64,000 nt of DNA from Pogonophryne albipinna. Lineage: Eukaryota; Chordata; Actinopteri; Perciformes; Artedidraconidae. Numbering within the stretch: the stretch's first letter is position 1; the number at the start of each line of letters is the position of its first letter. A program made the translations under genes and the position numbers. The notes below the pieces were generated by a model that worked only from the letters and a program-made list of their open reading frames with translations, was not told the origin of the DNA and did no database searches. The DNA lies in the NCBI GenBank assembly GCA_028583405.1, contig JAPTMU010000399.1:87982-151981 (forward strand), given 5' to 3'. Below, one piece after another: positions 24,126 to 36,589 of the stretch.

Positions 24126-24873
24126 AGTGTTTGATTATAGGCTGTATTTAAAGATACCATTATGTCCACCCTGGCTGAAAGCATGTTGACGCATAGAGTG
24201 GGGCAGCCATGACGTATGTTTTGCAGTTAGCACTCCCTGGTTCCATGCCTTCATGATGTCATTAATTGCATACAGCCTTCCCTATCAATTGTTTTTAATC
24301 TTAATAATAAACCCAAATAATATTTAACTGGATTTCGGCCAATTGTCAGACACATTGACACAAGTTCGCAAATGTTTCAATGGGAAAAACGTTTATTTTA
24401 AGTCTGGGTAATATCATGTCCACCCTGACTGAAAGCATCTTTACGTGACAAGTCTGCAGACAGACGGCAGGCGAAAAACCCTTTTAAAATGCGTGCTTTC
24501 TAAATGGAGCTTGGCTAAGCTAACGTTATATATGCTCCGACCGTCCACACTCACAACAACGGCCTACAGACATAAATAAACCAGCGACTGTATTCTCCAT
24601 GACACAGACAGTCTGTGGTTTGTACTTGTTTAACTTTTGTCTAGTTTCTGAACAGATATGAGGAGCTGTGAGCTCTGAGTGCTAAGAGCTAACGGCTGGG
24701 TTGTTTTTTGGGGCGCTCATTGAAGATGACGTCACGGCTCCGCCTACACTGCGTTACTATAGTAACTACCCCAGTTCCTAAACTGTAATGGAAGCGCAGC
24801 ATTAAAGTGAGCCGGGCCTAATAAGGCCTAACCAAACCGAGCGAGGCCGAGCGAGGCCTGCAGTGGAAACGCG
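24126..24873 (+). mobile_element. Harbinger-type right-end fragment, copy 2
   Basis: The sequence ends CTCCGCCTACACTGCGTTAC, CCTAAACTGTAATGG, GGCCTGCAGTGGAAACGCGC (about 24746-24873), matching the right end at 22470-22592. The upstream part is non-coding, and the left boundary is uncertain. Confidence 0.5.
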
Positions 24874-24876
24874 CCA

Positions 24877-25507
24877 TTAATGCTCTCTAGCAAACTTCAG
24901 ACGGGCCTGGACATGTACTTGCTTAAGCAGGGGGACACGTCTGGCACTGCAGGATTTGAGTCCCTGGCGGCGTAGTGTGTTACTGATGGTAGCCTTTGTT
25001 ACTTTGGTCCCAGCTCTCTGCAGGTCATTGATTAGGTCCCCCCGTGTGGTTCTGGGATTTTTGCTCACCGTTCTTATGATCATTTTGACCCCACGGGGTG
25101 AGATCTTGCGTGGAGCCCCAGATCGAGGGAGATTATCAGTGGTCTTGTATGTCTTCCATTTTCTAATAATTGCTCCCACAGATGAGTTCTTCACACCAAG
25201 CTGCTTACCTATTGCAGATGCAGTCTTCCCAGCCTGGTGCAGGTCTACAATTTGGTTTCTGGTGTCCTTTGACAGTTCTTTGGTCTTGGCCATAGTGGAG
25301 TTTGTAGGTGACCAAATACTTATTCTACCGAGGAATTTACCAATTAATTCATTAAAAATCCTACAATGTGATTTCCTGGATTCTTTCCCCCCATTCTGTC
25401 TCTCATAGTTGAAGTGTACCTAGGATGAAAATTACAGGCCTCTCATCTTTTTAAGTGGGAGAACTTGCACAATTGGTGGCTGACTAAATACTTTTTTGCC
25501 CCACTGT
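24877..25507 (-). pseudogene. Tc1/mariner element fragment with transposase N-terminus
   Basis: An open frame on the minus strand (25293 to 24877) encodes the paired-like helix-turn-helix part of a Tc1-type transposase. Blocks include [40 protein letters not shown] and [15 protein letters not shown]. The 5' side keeps the terminal repeat (CCACTGTA end at 25500-25507, with AAATACTTTTTTGCCCCACTG). The frame stops at the break at 24877, so the catalytic DDE domain and the other terminus are missing. It is truncated against the Harbinger fragment and cannot be active. Confidence 0.9.
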
Positions 25508-26149
25508 ACGTTTACGGCAGACCAACTCGCAAATCGGGTAGTCACAAGCTCCGTGAACAATGAGGGTGGCAGACAGAGGGTAGGAAGTACAAACAAACAC
25601 ACAAACAAAAATAAATAAACAATAAACAAGGCATGGGACAGAGAGGGAGCTGTCATGGCCGGTTAAGTTGACATGAAGCCCTGCTGGAGTTTTGTTATCT
25701 TTCTGCTGCAGAAAGCAACTGGGGGGTTTCGTATCAGTATGTTACATTGCAAGTCTTTTGACATATAGATTCACCATTTCTATTACTTTTAAAAAGGCCC
25801 TGACACAGCAAACTGACACCAAAGAACACGTCCCGACGGACCCGATTGTTGTGTCGCCTCACGTCTCCTGCGTCTTGGCCAACAGGAACACACAGCAAAG
25901 ACTTCAGCCGACGGCCAACTAGCACGTACGCACTGCGCATGCGGGAGTGGAAATAACTCTCCTTACCAGCAGGCGGCGGTAGTGTGTATTCATCATTCAA
26001 AAGAAGCAACAACCGGAAGACAGACTGCGTGATAACCGAGAGAAGAAGAACAGACTGCGTGATATATACAAACAAATAGCATGCGTTCCATTTTCACTCT
26101 CGTCCATCACGGACTGTTTCACATCACGACTTATAATCGAAAACATGTT

Positions 26150-26700
26150 TAGTGCTCTGTCAGTAGGGGCTTGGACTGGGAGCTGGAGGGTCGCCGATTC
26201 AAGTCCCCGACTAGACCTAAATATGGAGTGTGGACTGCTACTTGGAGAGGTCCCAGTTCACCTCCTGCCCTGCCGTGGTGCCCTTGAGCAAGGCACCGGA
26301 CACCCCCCTTCCCCCCTCACTCCCATTGCTCCCTGGGCGCTGTACAATAGCTGCCCACTGCTCCTGGTGCTAGACTCCTGGTACTAGACTCCTAGTGCTA
26401 GACTCCTGAGGCTAGACTCCTGGTGCTAGACTCCTGGTGCTAGACTCCTAGTGCTAGACTCCTAGTGCTAGACTCCTGAGGCTAGACTCCTAGTGCTAGA
26501 CTCCTGAGGCTAGACTCCTGGTGCTAGACTCCTGGCGCTAGACTCCTGGCGCTAGACTCCTGGCGCTAGACTCCTGACACTAGACTGCTGGTACTAGACT
26601 CCTGGTACCAGGATGGGTTAAATGCAGACAACAAATGTGACTGTGTGCTGTGTGCTCTGCATGTGCGACCATTAAAGAGGGTTTCATCCCTCTCAATTCT
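26150..26700 (+). mobile_element. tRNA-type SINE with an internal 14-bp expansion
   Basis: GGGTCGCCGATTCAAGTCCCC near 26188-26208 resembles a tRNA B box. It is followed by CCTTGAGCAAGGCACCGGACACC and GCTCCCTGGGCGC. The far side has the usual GGATGGGTTAAATGCAGA and a tail ending near ACCATTAAAGAGGGTTT. Between TGCTCCTGG and GGATGGGTT, where fish SINEs of this type have a short spacer, lies the 14-bp array. Confidence 0.75.
26361..26612 (+). repeat. 14-bp tandem array, about 18 units
   Basis: The unit is CTCCTGGTGCTAGA, with variants CTCCTAGTGCTAGA, CTCCTGAGGCTAGA and CTCCTGGCGCTAGA. The last unit merges into the SINE sequence as CTCCTGGTACCAGGATGGG. Confidence 0.95.
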
Positions 26701-27890
26701 ATTCTATACTGGAAAATTAAAAATAATAGCCGTCTGTGTGTGCCTTCTTCACTTCCGTTTCGCTTCTCATGCACTGATTCGCTAAGCTGAACAGCCAATC
26801 AGAGTGATTTATTTTGCAGACAGCCTATTGCCGACAGCCTCCCGATTCAACATGTTGAATCGGTGGCGGAAGGTGTCGGCACGGCCGAAAAGACACGACG
26901 GTGCGGGACACACCAATCTGAGTAGGGCGACAGGACGCTCATCGACGGCCAGACATCGGCTCGGTGTGTCCGGGCCTTAAGACGTTCCTCTTCGTCATAT
27001 TTCTTATCTGCTTGAAATCTGTTCTTTGTCAAGTCATTCATTGCTTTTCATTGACTGTTTTTAAACACACTCACAATGACACCAGAGGAACGTTGCTTCA
27101 TTGTTTACGGCAGGCTAGAGAAATTAAAATGTAATATGATTAATTTGTTTGTTTATGTGTCTTTTCAATACAGCACCTCTGTGTTGTGATGTACGTATAA
27201 CCTTTAAATATAATGTTATTGAAAAATGTAATAGAAAATATTGTGTCAAAAGAAAGTACTACACACTTATAGACTAATTAAAACATATTTTCTTTGGGCT
27301 TGTCTCCAGCTTAAAAGGCTAGTGCTAAATATTTTCAACCTGTATAGGATATAGAAAAATCTATATTACGTCAATGCCTCTAATTACAGCCTGATACGTG
27401 ATGCATATCAACCTTAATGAGCCCAAATGACACATTAGCTGTAAGACAGAATACCTCATTAGCATATCGATTTCCAGAGAAACTTCAGAGGGTTAAATGT
27501 CATGTCAGCATAATAATTAGTTGTCAGGAGCCCGGCTTTATTTCCTGTTCGACAGGTGCCAGAAATACTTAATAAGCATGTGTCAGTGTTAATGATCGTA
27601 TGTAAGACAATATAATATGTAGCCTTTGCTTACGAGTGAGAGCTGCTTGTGATGGAAGTGGCTCTCGTAAATAAAACAGCACTCATCATCAGGATAAATC
27701 ATAATCATTAATCGAGGATGCAACAAGCTTTGTTTTGATTGTCAACCGACTGATCGTAAATTATACTCAAGGCTGAGGACAAAGAAATGACAGTAATGAA
27801 GACATAGTGGTTCATGCTGTTACATTGTTTTTTGTTTCTTCAAACACGAGTAGTTCATTTTCACTTCATGCAGGACTTTCAGTGTCCGGA
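26701..27890. other. Intronic stretch upstream of exon 5
   Basis: AT-rich, with no exon or clear mobile element recognised. A (TTA)n run follows at 27896-27937, just inside intron 4 beside exon 4. Confidence 0.5.
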
Positions 27891-27904
27891 TACTGCAGTA
27901 TTAG

Positions 27905-28197
<293 letters not shown>

Positions 28198-28329
28198 CTA
28201 TAGCAGCTCAAAGGAGTACAACCAGCTGGACAATTAGGGCAACAAAAAAGAATAAAAGACATGAAGTTATGTTGTTCATGGAGATGGAAAAGTACTTTTT
28301 AGACACATCACAGTGGAAGTTTTATTCCA

Positions 28330-29127
28330 AATAACTTAAAGAGGACATATTTTTGCTTCACTTTCAGGTCTATGTAGTGTCTCTACTTTAAAGAGTCCTC
28401 TCCTGCTGATGTTCAGGTGTATATCAGTATGTAGTGTCTCTACTTTAAAGAGTCCTCTCCTGCTGATGTTCAGGTGTATATCAGTATGTAGTGTCTCTAC
28501 TTTAAAGAGTCCTCTCCTGCTGATGTTCAGGTGTATATCAGTATGTAGTGTCTCTACTTTAAAGAGTCCTCTCCTGCTCATGTTCAGGTGTATATCAGTA
28601 TGTAGTGTCTCTACTTTAAAGAGTCCTCTCCTGCTGATGTTCAGGTGTATATCAGTATGTAGTGTCTCTACTTTAAAGAGTCCTCTCCTGCTGATGTTCA
28701 GGTGTATATCAGTATGTAGTGTCTCTACTTTAAAGAGTCCTCTCCTGCTGATGTGCAGGTGTATATCAGTATGTAGTGTCTCTACTTCATGTCTTCATGC
28801 TTTAATGTTCAAAAAGCTCTTTATTGTTATCATACTGCCTGTGCTGCAGCATCTCTTTTCACCCTCTGTCTGAAACCAGAGCCCAGTCTGCTCTGATTGG
28901 TTAGCTGGTCGACTCTGTTGTGATTGGTAAACAGCTTAGAGATGTCCCGCCTCCTAGCCTATCACGTACAATTTGTTGGAGCACTAGCCAATAGAAGCGT
29001 GAGTGTTACATAGTGATGTTAAACAAAGGAGTCCAATGGAGGGAACACAGGGATTTTAGTCTTTGCAGACCATTAACATGCACACAAATCTATATAAAAA
29101 ACTTCAGGTTCAAACTACTCCTTTAAA
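28330..29127. mobile_element. Complete-looking element hosting the 57-bp array
   Basis: The left end CTTAAAGAGGACATATTTTT, then CACTTTCAGGTCTATGTAGT, leads into the array. The body continues CATGCTTTAATGTTCAAAAA, CTGATTGGTTAGCTGG and GGAACACAGGGATTTTAGTC, and ends near CTACTCCTTTAA. Terminal TTAAAG/CTTTAA are weakly inverted. It is non-coding. It is the reference copy for the fragments at 15.9, 18.0, 20.9, 22.15 and 39.7 kb. Confidence 0.65.
28370..28790 (+). repeat. 57-bp tandem array, about 7 units
   Basis: Same unit and orientation as at 18.0 and 39.7 kb, with few changes (TGCTCATG once, GATGTGCAGG in the last unit). The 19-residue protein repeats on either strand are artefacts. Confidence 0.93.
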
Positions 29128-30066
29128 CAAAACTACTTTTTTTTTTTTTTTTAATATGCATATTTAGTAACTTAAGTGACAAATTAATTAAGCACAAATT
29201 CCGTATAAGACCTTAAAATTTAAATTCAAATCGAATCAGGGATTTGGAGAATTGTGAAAAATACATTTTAGTTTCAATTCTAAAAAAGGTGAGTTCCTCA
29301 GCTGGAAGACTCTTCTATAGTCCTTTGTACCTGCTGCATGTAATCATACTTTCCACTCTCTCTTCACATCTTCAGGACTGCAGGATAGTAATCACATTTG
29401 TTCTTTTTCGTGCTGTAACAAGTTCAAAAAGGAAGCAGAACCTCTATTATTGTGAGGTTTTTCTTTTTTAAAACTAACTTCACACCGGAGCTGAGAATTT
29501 TCACACGACTCCTACACTCCAAAAACAACATGTCGACACCACAAATAGGCCGTCTGAACTGCGTACATCTTGGTCTCATTAAGATTCTTGTAAAACAGAA
29601 GCTTTTAAATTCCTGTCTGAACGTGTTTATAGTATTTTCCTATTACTAGTAATTGGCTGAGTGGTATTCTGGACACCGACGCATGGTTTAAACCCAGCTC
29701 TAACACCTCTCCTGTGTGTTCCCTTTTACAGCAAATGACTAGATAAAGATTCTGAGCACAAAACAAACGTCATCCTGTAATAAGCAACAAAGCCAATACT
29801 CATCGTAGAGCGATAATATCTCAAGGCTACAGAGCGTCAGGCACTAAAGCTGACGAGGGAACAGGTACAATAAGACAATTCAGACACCTTAAACCTCTCA
29901 TTTCCTCTCTGCTCAATCTTTAGGGTATGAAGGTTTGGAGAAGTACATGATGAGTGATCAGAAAACATTGAAAGAGTTTATCGGGAAAATCTAATCATGG
30001 TTGAGAGCCAAAGAGGTTTCTTCGCTGCTTTATCATAAATACGATTTTACAAGCCTCAAATGTATT
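29128..30066. other. SLC66A2 intron 3 stretch, nothing recognised
   Basis: A poly(T) run at about 29137-29151 and AT-rich sequence; no exon or clear element. Confidence 0.5.
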
Positions 30067-30752
30067 AAAGACATCCATCCATCTTCTCCCGCTTATCCGT
30101 GGTCGGGTCTCGGGGGTATCAGTTCCAGCAGAGAGCCCCAAACGTTCCTTTCCCTGGCCACATCAACCAGCTCTGACTGGGGGATCCCAAGGCGCTCCCA
30201 GGCCAGAGAAGAGATATAATCCCTCCACCTGGTCCTAGGTCTACCCCTCGGTCTCTTCCCAGCTGGACGTGCCTGGAACACCTCCCTAGGGAGGCGCCCA
30301 GGTGGCATCCTAACTAGGTGCCTGAACCACCTCAACTGGCTCCTTTCGACGCGAAGGAGGAGCGGTTCAACTCCAAGTCCCTCCCGGATGACCGAACTTC
30401 TCACCTTATCCCTAAGGGAGACACCAGCCACCCTGCGGAGAAAACCCATCTCGACCGCTTGTATCCGCAATCTCGTTCTTTCGGTCATGACCCATCCTTC
30501 ATGACCATAGGTGAGGGTAGGAAGGAAAATGGCCCGGTAGACAGAGAGCTTTGCCTTCTGGCTCAGCTCCCTTTTCGTCACAACGGTGCGGTAAAGCGAC
30601 TGCAGTACCGCTCCCGCTGCTCCGATTCTCCGGCCCATCTCACGCTCCATTGTTCCCTCACTCGAGAACAAGACCCCGAGATACTTGAACTCCTTCACTT
30701 GGGGTAAGGACTCATTCCCTACTTCCGTATTAAAGACGATTCGTTTAATCAT
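30067..30752 (-). mobile_element. 5'-truncated RTE/Rex3-type LINE fragment, copy 2
   Basis: A 219-codon open frame on the minus strand covers the C-terminal part of the LINE protein. It includes FKYLGVLFSSEGTMEREMG, YGHEGWVMTERTRLRIQ, RSQLRWFRHLVRMPPGRLPR and RPRTRWRDYISSLAWERLG, and ends PPRPDHG. The 3' tail is a short GATG-type repeat at 30070-30083. Unlike copy 1 this frame is unbroken, and it keeps about 45 bp more 5' sequence. The two copies are about 97% identical by eye. Confidence 0.82.
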
Positions 30753-31810
30753 GTTTTAATTAAGTTCTCTTAATCTAACAAGCACATCTAAACACTTTAA
30801 GGAGGCCTGCTGCAAAGGCGTCCAGAGAAGTGCCTATACAAATAAAGTAAAACAAAAAGAAAGGAATTATTAAAGTGTTGTTTGGAATAACGTCACAACT
30901 CATTACGCTGCCTAATCGAAAAAACCTGCAATGCATCAAGACTTGATAGAGTCAGAAGTGAAAGAACAGAATCGTTTATGACATTTCGGCTGCCCATTTA
31001 ATTAAGTATTATTTAATTATAGAATAAACGGTGACTGATTCTGACATTTAGATGGCATTTCAACATGAAAAACGCATGGCAGGCTCGTTTGCTCGAGGTT
31101 GAAATATTGGGCCAATTCAATTGTTATTTCTTCTGAAAGACACGTTAAATAAATGTAACCGAATAAACCTCAAAGAGCAATTCAAAACCAGGTCACAGCC
31201 TGCTGTCTACCAACCACACGCTCCAAACAACAAGCTGTACCATGCAAAGACTTGCAGCACAATGAAAATTACAAATCACAATATATCCGTTTTCTTTTTA
31301 TATTACTGCCGAATTTTATTCCAGATTTTATTCCATTCCAACGTAAATACTGTTATATTTAACAATTTTTTAAATATTTTTTAATGTTATTATAGTTTTC
31401 AAAAATAGTTCACTATCTGTGTTTTTAAATTTTTGTTTTACTTTGATGTATGCACCATGACATCAAGTCAAATTCCTCGTACGTGTCAATTCTGAAAACA
31501 AAAGCAAAATGTACCGAAAAGCTATAACAAGGCATGCATTTCTGTTCCTAGTATAATTAACACTTCGAATATCCTCTGAGGGCAGCTTTGCATACTGTAA
31601 ATCAGTGTTTATTCTGTAGGTGTTGTAGCTGCAGATGCCTGTTGTGGGTTTTGAGCCCTTCTGGCAGGAGGACTGTAAATCTGGGCCAACTAGCACCAGG
31701 CTGACACTGCCTGATAACAGCCGAGCACAGAGGGAAGCAATCAGGGGGGCAAGAGAGCGGCGATCAACACCCAACTGCTGAAGGCATACACAGCTTGGGC
31801 ATGATACATT
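30753..31810. other. SLC66A2 intron 3 stretch, nothing recognised
   Basis: AT-rich intronic sequence with no exon, RNA gene or clear repeat recognised. Confidence 0.5.
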
Positions 31811-32862
31811 TAAAGGGGACCTATTATACAAAATCCACTTCTTCATGTCTCTTCTACATCAACATGTGTCCCCTCTTCTTCATGTCTCTTCTACTTCAAC
31901 ATGTGTCCCCTCTTCTTCATGTCTCTTCTACATCAACATGTGTACCCTCTTCTTCATGTCTCTTCTACATCAACATGTGTCCCCTCTTCTTCATGTCTCT
32001 TCTACATCAACTTGTGTCCCCTCTTCTTCACGTCTCTTCTACATCAACTTGTGTCCCCTCTTCTTCACGTCTCTTCTACATCAACATGTGTCCCCTCTTC
32101 TTCATGTCTCTTCTACATCAACATGTGTCACCTCTTCTTCATGTCTCTTCTACATCAACATGTGTCCCCTCTTCTTCATGTCTCTTCTACATCAACATGT
32201 GTCCCCTCTTCTTCATGTCTCTTCTACATCAACATGTGTCCCCTCTTCTTCATGTCTCTTCTACATCAACATGTGTCCCCTCTTCTTCATGTCTCTTCTA
32301 CATCAACATGTGTCCCCTCTTCTTCACGTCTCTTCTACATCAACATGTGTCCCCTCTTCTTCATGTCTCTTCTACATCAACATGTGTCCCCTCTTCTTCA
32401 TGTCTCTTCTACATCAACATGTGTCCCCTCTTCTTCACGTCTCTTCTACATCAACATGTGTCCCCTCTTCTTCATGTCTCTTCTACATCAACATGTGTCC
32501 CCTCTTCTTCATGTCTCTTCTACATCAACATGTGTCCCCTCTTCTTCATGTCTCTTCTACATCAACATGTGTCCCCTCTTCTTCATGTCTCTTCTACATC
32601 AACATGTGTCCCCTCTTCTTCATGTCTCTTCTACATCAACATGTGTCCCCTCTGTGTAAAGAGACTCTGAAAGTTTCAGGAACAAAGATTCTCTCTCTTT
32701 TTGTCCTGATCCATTTCTATAAAAACCTGTCTGAAAATGAGCTGATCAGATTTTGGCTACTTTATGATGTCATAACGATTTTTTTGCTTGTGTAACCATT
32801 AGCCAATCAGCAACCAAGGTAACCCCTGCCAACAGTAGGCTATAATAAGGGACCTTTAATGT
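31811..32862. mobile_element. Second copy of the 37-bp-array TIR element, inverted
   Basis: The left end TTTAAAGGGGACCTATTATAC runs directly into the array. After the array come GAGACTCTGAAAGTTTCAGG, AACAAAGATTCTCTCTCTTT, TGAGCTGATCAGATTTTGGC and the right end ATAAGGGACCTTTAAT. This is the reverse complement of 2027-4090 but with a shorter body. Three frames stay open for 250-316 codons because of the repeat period only. Confidence 0.85.
31838..32655 (-). repeat. 37-bp tandem array, about 22 units
   Basis: The unit on the plus strand is CTTCTTCATGTCTCTTCTAC followed by ATCAACATGTGTCCCCT, the reverse complement of the 2.4-4.06 kb unit. It is more homogeneous than that array: variants are mainly CACGTC for CATGTC and ACTTGTG for ACATGTG, and the GGATACATG variant is absent. 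Confidence 0.95.
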
Positions 32863-33123
32863 ATTTTTTCAAAGTGATAATACATCTGCCCCGAGCCTGA
32901 AGAATACAACAGAGAAACAGAAACAGTGATAGTAGTTTGTAAGAAGTGGGATATTGACACTGTTTTGCTTTCCTAGCCTGCTAGCTACAGTAGTTAGCTA
33001 GCTAATGTTGTTTCACCTCTGCAGATTCTGCATTGAATTAGAGAGCAAGGCTAATGCTAAACATAAAACCCTTTTTGTTGGGAAGATTCTGAATGTATTC
33101 TTTTATGTATCATGAGTCTACAT

Positions 33124-33481
33124 CAGTGCTTCTCAAAGTGTGGTCCGCGGCCCACTGGTGGTCCGTGAGCGCCCCCTAGTGGTCCGTGAGTATATTGGTA
33201 ACATTTCATATTGGAAATAAATAAATACATTTAAGTTTTCCGCACTCTCGCTGGAATATCTCCGCAATGGAGCGAGCTTAAGTTCCACTTTCGATTGCAT
33301 GATATAGCCCAGCGCAACACCTTCGTCACACATGTTGCCACTTGTTTGTACCATTTGCAGGCGATTTGTAATCTGTTCTAGAAAAACGATGTGTTTTTGG
33401 ATATTTGTGGAGTTCGGTGGTCCGCAAGTGTTTTTTTATTGGTGAAGTGGTCCTTGGTATGAAAAGGTTTGAGAAACACTG
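33124..33481. mobile_element. hAT-type MITE with perfect 8-bp duplication
   Basis: The ends CAGTGCTTCTCAAAGTGTGG and GGTTTGAGAAACACTG are flanked by identical GTCTACAT at 33116-33123 and 33482-33489. Subterminal GTGGTCCGCGGCCCACTGGTGG is typical of Charlie-like MITEs. Non-coding, 358 bp. Confidence 0.92.
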
Positions 33482-33592
33482 GTCTACATGATAACAAAGG
33501 TATCCCAACTGTAGCTGTGTGCATGACAGGATGTATGATTACCTAGAAGAGCATCAGGACTGTTTGAGGCATATGATAGCTATGTGATTAAC

Positions 33593-34163
33593 CAACACAG
33601 TCTCACGGAATTTCGTGTTATAGTCACGAAATGAATCTATTGATTCGTGTTCACCAACACGATTTTCGCTTTTTTTTCGTGTCACACAGAACGATTTTAA
33701 AAGCAATGTAAATCATAACAAATTAGAAGGAAAAAGAGATAAAAAAAAAAATACAGATTTCAGTATTCTGACACAGAACGATTTTAGAAGCAATGTATTT
33801 CTATTGGTAGCGTGTTTCGTGCCTGCACCAAATAATAACAAATTAGAAGGAAAAATAAGATTTAAAGAAAGACAGATTTCAGTATTCTGAGGCTCTGAGC
33901 CATTTCTTTTCCTCGCAGACGGCAAAAAAACTCAGACATTATACAATTTAAAATAAAAGGGATAGGGTTAGGCTTAGGGTAAGATATTGAGTAAGAAAAT
34001 GTTTTTATGAACCACACAGCTTCTGGTCTTCCAAGACCCGACAGGACAAAGAGACGTGGTGCAGGCACGAAACATAATACCAATAGAAATACATTGCTTT
34101 TAAAATCGCTCTGTGTGAAATTAATTTCATGACTATAACACGAAATGCCGTGAGACTGGGTTG
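33593..34163. mobile_element. Inverted-repeat element (CAACCCAGTCTCACGG family), copy 2
   Basis: The left end CAACACAGTCTCACGGAATT and right end ATGCCGTGAGACTGGGTTG match the element at 7102-7631 in reverse orientation. It keeps CCTATCCCTTTTATTTTAAA-type sequence as its reverse complement. It lacks the 160-bp direct repeats that flank copy 1. Confidence 0.8.
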
Positions 34164-34215
34164 CTATAATGGTAGCTGGTTAATAATAATAATGTTGGGC
34201 TAACATCCTGTACAA

Positions 34216-34799
34216 CAGTGGTTCTCAAATGGGGGTACACGGACCCCTAGGGGTACGTTGGAGTACTGCAGGGGGTACGTGAGATTTATTTTATGCTAAT
34301 GAAAAAAAAAAAAAATGGATAAATATACCAATTTTAGGAAAAGTAAGGAAGTTTGAGCAGTGTGGGTTTTATATTCATAGACTGGTGTTACACATATTTC
34401 AAAAGGCGAAGTGTAATAACTGCAGTTGCCTCCCTGTCAGAATGACAAAGATCCTTAGTGAAGCTCAAGCTCATGTTTCTCACTACATTGTAAGTACAAC
34501 TTATTAAAAAGATCAGTTCAATGCAACTAATGTCGTCTTAGTGTTATTGCATGATGTTAAAATTGGTTTGCCATGAATTTAGTGATGGATTGTAAACATT
34601 TGAAATGTAGCATTTAAGTGTTTCTCAGTTACAAGGTTGTTGTTTTAATAAATCAGACACTGATGGTGCAGCGCTGTGCTGTACCTCTTTATATAGGCTT
34701 TTTCCCCCTAACTAATAGTTTTTGTGCTGATCAGGGGGTACTTGGCTGAATTTCTTTTTCAAAGGGGGTACATTATTGAAAAAAGTTTGAGAATCACTG
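34216..34799. mobile_element. hAT-type element with perfect 8-bp duplication
   Basis: The ends CAGTGGTTCTCAAATGGGGG and AAGTTTGAGAATCACTG are flanked by CTGTACAA at 34208-34215 and 34800-34807. GGGGGTACAC / AGGGGGTAC repeats lie at both subtermini. No transposase frame was seen. Confidence 0.93.
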
Positions 34800-34807
34800 C
34801 TGTACAA

Positions 34808-35824
34808 TACAAGTTGAGTATTATGTACATGTTTTTCTTTAGGGATTCAGTAGAGTTAAGTCTAAACAGGTCTCAACATTGTAACTCATATTTTACATCA
34901 TAACAGCTCAATCATCTGGAGACCTTTTAATGAATTTAAATAAAAGATAACTTATTCTAATCTCAATGCTTGATGACATAATTGCAAAGACTGCATATGC
35001 ATGAGCAACTTTGTATCTACCAGATATCCTTTTTAGTTTTTAAAATAAAACATAACTTCCCCCCAACTCTCTGCTGTCATTGTGTGGGAGGAAGAGGAGG
35101 AGGAAAGAAACGGCATGATATTCCCTCTTTTGGTGAAATTAAAGATATATATTTTCCATTTTGCAACTTAATTTTGTGGCTGGGGATTCTGCGGAAGAAC
35201 AGAACAACTTTTCTTACAAGCACTTTTGTCTCTAACAAAAAGGGCAACATTGTGATTATGACATGTCTTTAAATTATTTGTGCAGTCCTCGTCTCCTGGC
35301 TCATATTTTAGTGATTACTCTGCTGTGTGCTGTCAACAACCCTAATCCTGCACACTGGGAAGATGCACGAAAAAAAACCTTACTCCAATTCTGAGCAGTG
35401 GACACAATATGTTGCATTGAAAACTGGACACTAAGGGAAGTTTATCCCTGTACTGTACCTCAGCCTCTTTTGCTGTGCAACGCCACAGTAATTTAGGGCT
35501 AAGGCAAAACATAAAACCTTTTAAAAGCCCAGCAAAGAAAGCTTGAAGAACAGTGAGTACTAAATGTGTCAGTTCAAAAGCACCACTGAATGAATGCAAA
35601 GACTTACCCACATTTGACCCACTTGTAATGTGTGATTGTTGTTTAATTGCTCGATTTTAATGTGATTTTTACTATATTTAATTGTTATCCTTTTTTTTAA
35701 TACTTCTGTAAAGCGACTTTGAGCAAATGTAAAAGCGCTTACAAAATACATGTATTATTATTATTTGAGTGAAGACTGCTAATTTTATATATTTATTGTT
35801 GTGCCTTTTTTATTGTGTGTATGC
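34808..35824. other. SLC66A2 intron 3 stretch with an L2-like 3' end
   Basis: TTCTGTAAAGCGACTTTGAGC, GCGCTTACAAAATACA and TTATTATTATTT at 35703-35766 resemble an L2-type 3' tail. The rest shows nothing recognisable. Confidence 0.45.
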
Positions 35825-35832
35825 ATGTATAT

Positions 35833-36410
35833 TAGGGATGGGAATTTGAAAGCAAATGTATATTCGAATATTCAACAAAAAAAACGGTTAACCGATTAAC
35901 CGAAATGTAAATATCCTATAAAAAAAAAAGAAATGTGGGAAAAATGTTTACAAAAAAAAAAAAACATGTTAAATACATGTTCAAATAAGTATAGAAACCA
36001 AGTCGAATTTGTCAAATGTATTGAACTGGTGATCACAGTTTGAACAGTTGACAGCTATAAGCTACAGCTTTCATGCTTAAAACATAACTTGGTTTTTAAA
36101 TGAAAGAGGGATCAAACACGAACGGGTTAGGGTAATGTAACCCGTGACAACAGAGATCAACCTGTAACAGGGCCTATGCACAGAATGTAGCTATTCAATA
36201 CTCTAGTTTAAGAATATGAGCATGTCTACTCAGAGGAGAGGCGATTCACAATCAGGCCAGCTGTAGAGGAGACCCTCTCAGCTGGAATTTGGGCATAAGA
36301 TGAGGTTTGAGTCTGCGTGATCTGCGTGTAGGGAGGGGCAGCAGGCATACCATTACTAGAACTAGCTAGATCTGATGGATTTGGACATAAACGCGAGTGA
36401 AGTATAACCG

Positions 36411-36469
<59 letters not shown>

Positions 36470-36589
36470 AGCACCAGCAGCTCTGCCCGCTGTGAGGGAC
36501 CGGTGAGCGGAGCAAGACACACCTTTAGACCTAACACACTTAGCATATTCGAATACCTGTTTAATTTCTAATAATCGTTCCCATCCCTA
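35833..36589. mobile_element. hAT-type element (TAGGGATGGGAA) with internal (GA)n
   Basis: The ends TAGGGATGGGAATTTGAAAG and AATCGTTCCCATCCCTA are flanked by ATGTATAT and ATGTATCT (7 of 8 identical). Internal TATTCGAATATTC occurs at the left and ATATTCGAATACC at the right. An uninterrupted (GA)n tract lies at about 36413-36467. Non-coding. Confidence 0.85.
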
